The position numbers and the translations under genes were made by a program. The notes under the pieces were generated by a model. It searched no databases. It was not told the origin of the DNA and saw only the letters and a list, made by a program, of their open reading frames with translations. From Agapetus fuscipes (lineage: Eukaryota; Arthropoda; Insecta; Trichoptera; Glossosomatidae): a stretch of DNA of 64,000 nt. How positions within the stretch are numbered: the first letter of the stretch is position 1; every line of letters begins with the position of its first letter. This document shows, in pieces, positions 21,010 to 33,000 of this stretch. Location of the stretch: assembly GCA_951799405.1 (NCBI GenBank), contig OX637333.1, positions 15,375,960 to 15,439,959 on the forward strand, in the 5' to 3' direction.

Positions 21010-24000
21010 GTGAGGAATACAACAAAAATGACTATTGCAACTCTGTTTGTCAAAGCAATTACTTCTAACATTGTTGTATCACAATTTACATATAAGACGT
21101 ATACAACCAAAGTCGGCAATCTAGGATCTTTTTCGGAGATGAGATAATTAAACTGTAACACAGGAAAAGATATTCCCTATGAATCCATGTATGTTTGACT
21201 GTAAAAGAAAAATTTCGTTCTATACGACTGATATCAAATCATCTTACATCAATACCTTAGAGGTACTTAGAACTGAATAGGTGACATATTAAGCTAAGGT
21301 GGGTTTCTCTGATAAATGCACCTTTTTCCTAATTTCTACAAGAGAACATAAATAAGGATAATTTATCCTTAATTATATTGTCCTTTGTGGTCGTCTACTG
21401 CTCGGAGATACGATTTTCAAAATCAATGCCTCCATAGCAGATGACACACACTTCCAGAAAAGAATAAATTTCTGTATATATGCTGCAATGCTGCGAGCTT
21501 TCGCGTACGTGTTTGACCGCCTACTAAAATACACTCATAAACCATTATAGACCCTTATGTGTATGTATCGAAAAACGTATGAAAATAAATTGACATCTAG
21601 CGGCACAATTCGAAAGTTTTTCTTATATTTTCTTTTATTTCATGCAAATTAAAAATAAAAAACAAACAAAATAAAAAAGATTTAAATCTGTAATCTAAGT
21701 TGCAAAGATATATTACACTAGGAGCGTTGCCCCTGGCTGCTACGCAGCTCAACCCCTTAACATTTGGTGAATGTGTATATTGCGCATAGTTTCCTCGCGG
21801 TAAAATTCGGAAAACATGTAAAATAAAAACATGCAGTCTTTGAAAAAGAAAATCGACCACCCATACTTTAAAAATTGGTTCACTTTGCAGATTTCAGCTG
21901 TGTTTCAGGAGAGGTTGGCAAGAGCTGCAGGGCTTATGTTCATTTGAGATTAGGTTTTTATGTTGTAAATCCACATGGGCCATTTGTAAGCGCGAATTCG
22001 TACCTGTCTGCTTGTGGGAATGCATTTAATATGAATCTCATATGGTATCTATCTTTGCAACTTAGATTATGGAACTAAACAAAATAATTTCCTTGACTTA
22101 TAGGCTAGCATGTGGCTGACCACCCATACTGTCAGAAATGGTTCACCATGCAAATTTCATCTCTTTTTGAGGATAAGTCGGCAAGAGTTGCAGGGCTTAT
22201 GTTCATTTGAGATTGGGTTTTAATGTTGTAAGTCAACATGCATTATGTATAAGCGCGAACTTATAAATGTCTGCTTGTGGGAATGCATTTAATATGAATC
22301 TCAAATGGTGTGTATCTTTGCAACTTAGATTAGAGAACTAAACAAAATAATTTCCTTGACTAATAGGTTAGTATGTGGCTGACCACCCATACTGTAAGCA
22401 ATGGTTCACCATGCAAATTTTATCTCTGTTTGAGGAAAAGTCGGCAAAAGTTGCAGGGCTTATGTTCATTGGAGATGAGGCTTTTATGTTGTAAGTCCAC
22501 ATGAGGCATTTGTACAACTCTCAAGCACACACTTATAAGTTCGCGCTTACACATGCTGCATGTGTCCTTACAACATAAAAACACAATCTCTAATGAACAT
22601 AAGCTCTGCAACTCTTGCCCATCTTCCCTCAAACAGGGGTGACGTTGGCAAAGTGAACCATTTTTACAGTATGAGTGGTCAGCCTCATACCAACCTATAA
22701 GACAAGGAAATTATTTTGAATTCTATTCTTTATAATCTGTAATCTAAGTTGCAAGGCTATATTACATTGTTATATAACAGTGACAAAACGATACATGACC
22801 AAACAACAAAGTAACAAAACAGCACAGTGACAAAAAAGCACGGGGACAAAACAAACAGTGAAAAAACAGGAAGGTGACAAAAGGGGACAGTGACATAACA
22901 GCACAGTGACAAAACAGCACGGTGATAAAACAGCACAGTGATAAAACAGCACAGTGACATAACGGCATATTGACAAAAAAGCACGGTGAGAAAACAGCAC
23001 AGTGACATAACAGCACAGTGACAAAACAGCACGGTGACAAAACAGCACAGTGATATAACAGCACTGTGACAAAACGGCACATTGACAAAAAATCACGGTG
23101 ACAAAACAGCACAGTGACATAACAGCACAGTGACAAAACAGCACAGTGACAAAAAATGACGGTGACAAAACAACACAGGGACAAATCAGCACAGTGACCA
23201 AACTACACGGTGACAAAACACCACAGTGACAAAACAAACAGTGAAAAAACAGGAAGGTGACAAAAGAGGACAGTGACAAAACAGCATAGTGACTAAACAA
23301 CACGGAGACAAAAAAGCACAGTGAAAGAACAGCACAGTAACACAGCAACACGGTGACAAAACAACACGGTAACAAAACAGCACAGTGACAAAACAGCACA
23401 GTGACAAATCAGCACAGTGTCAAAACAGCACAGTGACAGAACAGCACTTTAACCAAAAATCACAGTGACATAACACAAGTACACTAGCAGACTCGTAAAA
23501 GTTCACGCTTACACATGCTGCATGTGGACTTACAACATAAGCACCCAACTCAAATGAACATAAGTGCAACTCTTTTTGCACTTATGTTCATTTGAGTCAA
23601 AAATTTTAATATTTGCATACACTATCGATGTATTTATTACATTAAGGTATAACCGTTTACAGTGCGGGATATTCCCAGTATTTATTTGTAATGGCGGACT
23701 TTCATAAATTTATTTTATCAAAGCCTAACAAATCGAAGTAAATGTTCTTTTACAAAAACTGAGTGTTTTTATTTTACATGTTTTTTGATACTACGAAGTT
23801 GAACGCGAGGAAACTATGTGCAATATAAACATTTCACAAATGTTAAGGGGTTGGGCTGCGTAGCAGCCAGGGGCAACGCCCCTAGTTTGGAAAATTTTAC
23901 ATAATTATAGAGCGCCATTTTTGTGTGTGTCACACTTCAAGGGCCCTCTCAAATCACGATCAAGATTTTTTGTTAAGATGTGTCTTTAGTGCTCCTTTAA

Positions 24001-27000
24001 AGATACTGGTCCGTAGCTCAATGGTAACACTGCGGACTCTGAATGGGAAGGTTGTGGGCTCGAATCCCGGCGGAGCACAAAAAATACCATTTATATTTTC
24101 AAATTTGCTCTTCTCTGGGTTGAAAAATTCATAAACCTTTACCAATGACCGGTCACCAAAGGTCCATCCAGCCTTACAGCAACTGAGTCTTGCTTGAGTA
24201 TTGGCGCTTTGTAGCTACGACCAAGCTCGTACACCTCTGCGGCACTACAATAAGTGTCATAGACCCCTAGAGTCTCTAGAATCTAGGGAGTCTCCCGCAC
24301 GGGATTTCTTAAAAAAAAAAAACAACAGTTTTTGCCTTCCTCACATTAGGTGGTAGTCTTTTTCACTCCATGGGGCCCGCAAGCACACTCCAAAATTTGT
24401 GTATGTCTGACAGTACAGCTAGACTAACCCCCGTATTCATGAATCCTACTAGCACTTACCTTAGGGCACGCTAGCTGTCAGATTGGCAAAATTCGTTTCA
24501 GAAACAATACTTAGGGTAAAAGCGGCGCTAGGGCTCTCTAAATACTAGCGCTTGGGTAAGTAAGGTCGGCAGGTATCCAACGCTTAAGAGGGTGCTAGGA
24601 AATTTCTCGAAAACACAGTTTTTGACGTTATTTTTGTTCAATAAATATGGACAAATATAAAATTTTGACAACTGTTCGAGTTAGTTAAACCTTTCATTTG
24701 CAATATGAATCAAATAATATATGTCTATAAACGCTTTTATTACTTACTTGAGAAAATAAAAATTACGAACATGTTCTTGCGGTAAGTATAAAACATACAA
24801 TTTCTGAACCAGTTTTTCTGTAAATTGGTGGTATTTTGAAACCTGAAAAAAAAATACAAATACACTTAACATCCTGTTTTAGTTGGTGGTGTGATTTAAA
24901 ATGTGATTGAGATGAAGAAAACTACCCTACAAAATCTGAAGAAAACTGATTTAAAAAAAAAAATCTAGAAGCAAAAACTGACAAAAAAGTGTACATTGTA
25001 TCTTCGAATAAAATCTCAAAAAATGGTTATTTGTACCCAGTTATTTTCAAATATTGAACAATATAATCTTGAGCTTGGTTTTAATTTTTTTCAAATTTTT
25101 TATTTCATAACATCTATTTTTACTTTATAGCAGTCCGAAGGACTGTTATAAAGTATTGTATTCGTCCGAAAAAAAAAAAATGAGGTTTCAACGGAAATGA
25201 GTTGTCCTGCACCAGGACATGCAAAAAAACCTAATTTGTCGAACCTGTCCGTCCGTCCGTCCGTCCGTCCGTCCGTCCGTCCGTCCGTCTGTCCGTCCGT
25301 ATGAGTGTATGTCCCAGCCGAAACTACTGATCACAGAGACACCAATTTTTGGATTTAGAGAATTGATAACCACAGATTTTGATGAGCCGACCCGCATGGC
25401 GCCACCCTGAAAATTCAAGATGGCTGCCATACAACAAAAACATAAAATTGCCCTTTTCTCAAAAACGGCTCTAACGATTTTCTTTAAAATTTCAGTGTGG
25501 TCGTTGCTTAAGTTTTTTCTAAGAAAATTAGGTATGGCAACACTCTTGCCAACCTGCGTCTATGAGTTGCCATATGAAAGAAAAAAACGATTGTGATTAT
25601 CTCGGAAATGGCTGGGTTGACAACAAAAAAATGTTCTGAAATATTACGCGTAACATTTATTTCTACATAAAATAAAAGAATACTTTAAAAAAATTTTTAC
25701 TTAAAGTACCGTTTACACGATCTCAAAATTTTCATCGAAAATATTAAAAAGACCCATAAAAACGCAATTTTGTAAAACTTTTTTTAGGTTCATAAGAAAG
25801 AAAAATTTATATACTTTTTTGCACTATAATTTGTTTTTCACTATTTTGAGAATTCAAGATGGCTTCCAAAGAGGAGAAAACTTCAAATGCGATTTTCTCA
25901 AAAACGGCTAGAACGATTTTTTTTAAATTTTCAGTGAAGTAATTGCTTGATACATTCTTACTAAATTTAGTTATGGCAACATTTTTGCTAATCTGCGTCT
26001 ATGAGTTGCCATATGAAAAAAATAAACAATTGTGATTTTCTCAGAAGTGAAAGCGTTGACAAAAAAGATATGTTCTACAATATTATACGTAACATAAAAT
26101 TCTATATAAAAATTAAATTAAAATTTGGAAAATAAAAACGTAAAGTGCCGTTTACATGATATCAAAAATTGAAATTAAAAGGCTACAAAAACCCATCAGA
26201 ACGCAAAAAACTTTTATGTTTCTTAACTTTATCAGAAAAAACTTGTTTATCACTATAATTCATAGTGAAACATTTTTCAAATTTTAGAAAATTCAAGATG
26301 GCTTCCAAACAGCTGAAAGTTTCAAATGAGATTTTCTGAAAAATGGCTCCTACGATTTTCTTTATTTTTTCTGCCTTATCGTCATTATAATACTGCTATG
26401 TAACAACAATAACCATTGCCTCATAATTTTCTTTGTTTTGGGGGTTGCCATACAAGAGAAAAAAATAATTTAAAATTTCTCGGCAGAGAAAGGGTTAACT
26501 AAAAAAGAATGTTCTCTAATTGAAAAGCTTTTATATATACCTACATAAATGAATCATTACTTTTTTAAAAAAAATATTATTAAGTATAGCCACCATACAA
26601 AGTGACAAATTTTCATACAAAAATTATTGTAATATTTTTGGTAGCAAAACGTCTAATACCCATAAATAAAACCACACAACAATTCGCTCAATCAATTGCT
26701 ATAAAACAACAATAAGCATTGCCTCTTAAACTCTTTGTTTTTGGGGTTGCCATACAAGAGAAACCAATATTGTACATTTTCCCGGCAGAGAACGGGTTAA
26801 CTAAAAAATAATGTTCAACAATTGAAAAGCTCTTATATATACCTACATACATTAATCATTACTTTTTTCAAATAAATATTATAAGGTGTAGCCACCATAC
26901 AAAGTGACAAATTTTAATACAAAAATAATTGTAATATTCTTGGTACTAAAACGCCTAATATAAAATACTAGGCAACGAGTCTTAAAATCTAGTAAGTTGT

Positions 27001-30000
27001 GCCCATATAATTATCAATCATAACTTTCCAAAATATCAATGAAAAGTATAGGTACCCACCAAACAAAGTGTTAGTTTTGATACAAATGGGATCAATGATA
27101 ATACTGCAAAAAGACGATTGCTTAAAAAGATAAGCTTCATTACTTACACACAACTAAATGTTTTGTTATGAAAATTGGCTATGACCTAAACATGACCGTA
27201 TTTTGTGCTATAAAGTCCTGTGCAGTCCACTGTACAATTTATTTATTATTATTTTACAAATGGCTTTTAAATGCGAGATTCCAGGGGTAAAACCGCAGTC
27301 GGGCGGCAACGCTCACAGAGGACGGGACCTGCGTCACTTTTTTTTTTTAGCTAAAACTCTCTCATAAAAAACTTTTGATTCGTCGGCAAGTGATATGCAA
27401 CATTTTCGAAGCGACTACATTTTACGATTTTCCATGTTACATTATTACAAAAATATTATTTTTTGCAATCAACAATTTCTCAATAATACATTCCTTGATT
27501 TATAGGTTGGTATGAAGCTGACCACCCATACTGTACAAAGATGGTTCACTTTGCTAATGTCACCCCTGCTTCTGGGAAGGTCGGCAAAAGTTGCAGGGCT
27601 TATGTTCAACTTCTATGTGTGTGCTTGTGGGAATGCATTTAATATGAATCTGAAATGATGTATATCTTTGCAACTTTAATTTAGATTAAGACTTTGATAC
27701 TTTACTTAGAAATTTATCATTACTATTTTAGAAATAATCGGTCGACATTCTTCATCCTGCGGATCTTACGCAAAAAATAAAATAATTCTAGTCATCAAGA
27801 AAGCGAAATTGCGAGAAAGTAAATGCAATTTTACAGTATGTGAAAAACTAAATATTTACTAAGAAATACTGCGTGTATGCACTATATTGACCACTATTTT
27901 CAGAAAATTCCTTGGAACCTTCACATATCCATAACATTATTATGTAGTTACGCTTACGAGTAACTAAAAACTTGTTTTTTTTTTATTTAATGTTTTTCAA
28001 AGTTCTAATGAATTAATAAAGTGGAAATACACAAACCATTACCAAGACCCGTCACCAAAGTTCATCCAGCCCTACAGCAACTTGGTCTTGATTGAGAATC
28101 GACGCTTTCTTTAGCGACGACCAAGCTCGCTGGGGTGTGATTTACACAAAAACAGCGCTCGCAAAAATCATCCTGATAATCTTATTACTAAAAATATAAT
28201 TTGCGCAACTATTGATTTATTGTTGAACATTTTTAGTATTGCTATTGAAGGATGGAAAAGGTTGAGTCTATCTGACCGGCATAAAAAAATGGCTGCCAAA
28301 AAGTGTACTGCATAGCTACTATGAGTAATAACATAGAGGAGCGGAAACTAACATGCTGATTTGATACATACTGCAGTTGTCATAAGAATCAAATTCTACA
28401 CAATCTGAGCTAAGAATAAGCGTAAAATTCGTAATGTGAGAGTTGTTTTAAATATTTTTGAAATCAATTTCCTGTTTTCATAAGACACATTGGTCCAGTA
28501 CACATGCAAAAATTGCTCATGTAAAATTAGCTTAATGGTCTCTACGGCAAACAAGAACAAAGGCAGTGACATACTACCACTTGCGTTTCTCTCCTGTCAC
28601 ACGTTGCAGTGGTTATAATGAAATGAGTGATAAAGTTAAAATATGAATATACAACTTGAAAATATGAAATATTGGCACGACTTTGGCGATCACAATATTT
28701 ATAACGTGTGTTATCTGTCAACTCTAGTTATTTCCGGTCTAGTCGGCAGCCGTTATTTGAAATGGTACCAACATTCAAGATTTTTTTTTCGTTGTGCTGA
28801 GTTTTTTGTACACATGGAAATGCAACTGTGAAGTTCTTTGTTATTTTTATTACTAATGACCATTTTCGTAAGTAAGTTGAGACATATATATTATATGTCT
28901 TTTTTGGTTAAAATAATTTCTAGTCCACAAGTTCACTTTTTAATTTTAAACTGTCAAAAAAATCTCCATAATACTTAAGCAAACAAGTGAAGTGATTTTC
29001 CGGGAATAATTTGGCAAACTCATTAAATTTAGAAACGTCCAATAATGTCATAAATATTAAATTTTCCATGTCAGCAAATCGATCCTTTGTATGTTGCACT
29101 AAAACGTCTATTATTTCGATATATTTTCTATTATAAATAGTTTTTTTGTCACCTGTCTCTTGTCATCTCCTTGAGGGAAGATCAGAAAAGCTTTCTGAAT
29201 TTATTGACGACCAAATAGTATTAAAATTGTCTCTCATTTCTTGCAAAAAAACGAGAAAATCTTTAATTTTCCGTACACAATAGAAAATGTCAAATATTTT
29301 TTTTTGCAAGATTTCAAACAGAATATCGGAAAAGCCGAAAACTTTGTTAAACACTATTAAATGAAAATTAAAACTAAAATCACTTAAATACGAGGGTTGC
29401 CTTTTATATTTCGGGATTGGACAACCCTAGTGTTGCAATCTGGCAACTGACAGCTCTAACGTAAAGTTTGACATTTTTGAGGTTATGTGTACCCAAAACT
29501 TTTTGACATACGAGCGCTATTTGTGTTGTTTACAGTATTTTAAAAGATTCATCTCGGCCAAAAAATGGAATTAAATCGTGAACATTTTCGTGCGATTATT
29601 TTTTACAACTTTCGACGTGGATTAACTCAACAACAGTGCATCGATGAACTTAATTCAATTTTTGGCGATGAAGCTCCATCAAGGACCAGTGTTTATCGAT
29701 GGTATGGTGAATTCAACCGAGGTTGTAGTTTACTTCAAGACGAATTCCGTGAAGGTCGTCCAAAATCAGTTGTTGTTCCGGAAACCATTGATGCTGTGCG
29801 CCAACTGATAATGCAAGATCGTTATGTGACTTATCGTGAGATTGAGACAACCTTGCGCATTAGTGGGACCAGCATACATTCAATATTGCATGAACATTTG
29901 ACTGTCAAAAAAATTTGTTCGCGTTGGATCCCACACAATTTGTCAATCGCTCAAAAAAAGGCTCGTGTCGATTGGTCGAAAGAAATGCTCAAAAAATACG

Positions 30001-33000
30001 ATTGCGGTGCTTCGAAACACGTCTATGACATCGTGACAGGGGATGAATCGTGGATTTACGCGTATGAGCCCGAAAATAAACCAGTCGACTGTATGGGTGT
30101 TTCAAGATGAGCCAAATCCAACAAAGGTAGTTCGCGCACGAAGCACTTCCAAGCAAATGGTCGCCTGTTATTTTGGAAAAACTGGACATGTTGCAACCGT
30201 ACCACTAGAACAACGCAGAACAGTCAATTCTGAGTGGTAAACAACCATTTGTTTGCCAGTTGTCTTCCAAGAAATCAGGAAAACCAACCGCCGCAGACGG
30301 ATCACTCTTCACCACGACAATGCAAGCTCTCACACATCGGCTCAAACAACTGCATTTTTGAGCACTCAAAATATTGATTTGATGAGTCATCCGCCGTATA
30401 GTCCTGACTTGGCACCAAATGACTTCTTTTTATTCCCGTATTTAAAAAATAAAATAAGAGGTCAACGTTTTTTAACACCTGAAGAAGCGGTTGATGCGTT
30501 CAGAATGCATGTTTTGGAGACACCTCAATCAGAGTGGCAAAAGTGCTTCGACAATTGGTTCAAACGCATGCAAAAGTGTATAGATCTGAATGGTGAATAT
30601 TTTGAAAAGCAATAAAGCAATTTTCAATGATTAATATTTGTTTTTTTTCTCTAATCCCGAAATATAAAAGGCAGCCCTCGTATCTATGAAGTCCCGTTGC
30701 ACTTATAATCGTATCAGAGTCCCATTCATCATTGTCCTCAATTATATCAGAAAAAAGTTCTGTTAGTTCTAATTTATAATCTATCACCATTTTTAAAATT
30801 CTACTATTATAATTCCACCTAGTAGGAGCTGATGTCGGAAAGCGTTTTTTTATTTTGTTATCAAGAGCTGAAATTCGCTTCGAAGATCGACAAAAGAAAC
30901 TAGAGAAACTTAAAAGAGACTCAAAAAAAAAATTGCATTCTCGAATATAACCCACGGATTGAGATAACACTAAATTAAGTCTATGAGCATAACAATGAAC
31001 AAACATAGCATTTTTACACAAGTTTTTCACTTTAGATTGAACACCATTGTGCTCTCCTGCCATTACACTAGCACCATCGTATGTTTGAGCTATTAGTTTG
31101 CTTTTACAATCAAACATGTTTAAATCTCTTTCGATGAGATTAAAAAGGGCAGCGGCTGATCTATCCGGACTAACATCAGTAAAACCCACGAATCTCTCTT
31201 GAATGATGCCTTTACTTTCGTCAACATAGCGAAATGTAGTCGACATTTGGCATTTCTGTGAAATATCAGTGCACTCATCCACGATGATAGAAACATATTT
31301 GGAAACTGTTATTTCATGTTTAATTTCTTGTAAAACAATATTTGATATGGAAGCAATGAGGTCATTTTGAATATGATTCGAAGTTCCAGTAAATATTTTT
31401 GATTTTTCTAGATGACTTCAAAAGGCTATTAGATGAACTTAACACATGTAATGTCTCGATATAGTTTCCTTTATTATTTGAATCTGTAGATTCTCGATGA
31501 CCTCGTAAAGGAAGTTCTTGTTTAGCCAAGAAACAAACTACATCAATTAGTTTAGATAAGATATATCTGTTGGCCGCCACGTTTTTATTATAATTGTCTT
31601 GTTAGTAGAGTGCTTGCATTCCATGCTGTGAGCTTGGGTTCGAATCCCACCGAGAGCGAGGGTGTCAGAAATGATTTCCCCTTTCGGTGTTTATTTCAAA
31701 CCCCAAAATAAAAATACCGGCAAGGCTTACTCAGCCTTCACAAGAAATGAGTACCAGCTCTCTCGGGAGCTGGGAAACCCCCACTTCAACTGAAGTGGTT
31801 GGCGTAAGGCCGGCCCCCTTACCTGTAAAAATAAATAGGTTCAACTCGCCACATGCGAACCCTTCGGGGATAACGCGGCAAGAAGTTACACTATACGTGT
31901 AGCTTAGTTGCGTTTGCGTTTTTTGCGTCAATGCTGGTTTTATATTGGGCGCTTAGAAAATTTTCGATGCGATTTTCTTTACCAAACCGTTTTAATTTCA
32001 CACACGCGTCGATATGTAATTGAGAACATTCATGTCTTTTCCGAGCTTTAGAAAGATTATTTAAATCACTAAACCCATGATTATTCCACACATTATTGTC
32101 ATTACAAAATAAAATACACGGCCAGCAATATAATTTACACAATTGAGCACAGCCACAAATCCACGAAACTTTAGAATATATTGAGTTTTGGAAATGTCTT
32201 ACAAACGATTTATTCTTGCTAGTAATTTTTCAAATTGGAGTTGGTTTTCCAGCATCCACTATATGTTTTTTTTCTGCAAATTGTCTAGACAAAAAACTTT
32301 TACGTAATAATGATTCAATTAAACAGTCACATCTACTAATTGAATCAACAACTTGAGAACAAGAAGGATCCATATTTTTATTTTTCAAAGAACAAAAATA
32401 TTATAAAACACACCGTGGCCGCGCTTGAAAAAGTCAACGCAAACTAATACATGAAGAATTATTCATATTATTGTTAAAATTATTTATTTGATGTCATACA
32501 AAAGGGAAAATATGAAAGTAAGAGAAGAAAGTCAAATCCGCCAGATTTGGAATACCCCATTTTGTCCAGTATGTCTGAAGACAATAAGGTCAATTTTTGT
32601 ATGATGGATTCTGTTCCCTCTGCCGTATTTTACTCCTGTAGCGATATCCCATTGATCATACTGCGCATGGGCAAGAACAAAAATTCTGCTTTGATTTTGG
32701 AAGCGTGTGAGCAGCCAGTATTCGCATATTATGATGATTCGTTTGTTTTGAGACGTCTTGACTCGCGGTATAGATATAATATAATTATGCCGCATGGCAT
32801 ATGTATGTAGTTAGATACATACATATAATGTCTCGCTTACGCTCGATAGCGAGACGTTTGTTATCGCCGCTGTATAAATAAAATGCTCTTAAGCAAAATA
32901 TATAATATCATTTCCCATACATTAGGAATGGGGCATGGGATGCGGCGAATCCATCGTATGTAGGAACCGCTCGCGCCTGCCGCTGACCCCAACAGGAAGT

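Larger units (their letters stand above)
21717..23886. mobile_element. Composite bounded by ~110-bp inverted ends
   Basis: Left 21717-21834 and right about 23776-23886 are inverted copies (ACTAGG then GCGTTGCCCCTGGCTGC, CAACCCCTTAACATTTG, TAGTTTCCTCGCG, ACATGTAAAATAAAAACA). Between them lie several RTE tail repeats and a 16-bp minisatellite. No transposase. No clear target duplication. Confidence 0.6.
28920..32373 (-). pseudogene. hAT transposase (ZMYM1-like, TTF zinc finger), multiply interrupted
   Basis: Reading minus from ATG at 32373: an N-terminal TTF-type zinc finger ([27 protein letters not shown]), then a SINE-3 insertion, then [20 protein letters not shown] with GHRES, a frameshift near 31415, then the RNase-H core with [17 protein letters not shown] and [14 protein letters not shown], then a mariner insertion, and the C-terminal part (about 29388-28920) ending LKSELVD and stop. 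There is also a TGA after DAGKPTPI near 32233. Clearly inactive. Element ends were not identified. Confidence 0.88.

Noticed and set aside
22757..23407. Three overlapping long minus-strand frames rich in Cys, Val, Leu (up to 209 codons)
   Set aside because: They are translations of the 16-bp minisatellite in all three frames; no start context, no family and no non-repeat portion.
24008..24078. A functional tRNA gene (and likewise at 34702, 42205, 53736)
   Set aside because: A and B boxes are good but acceptor and anticodon stems are poor, and each is followed by a shared SINE body.
31687..31931. Short frames on both strands
   Set aside because: They lie wholly within the SINE-3 body.
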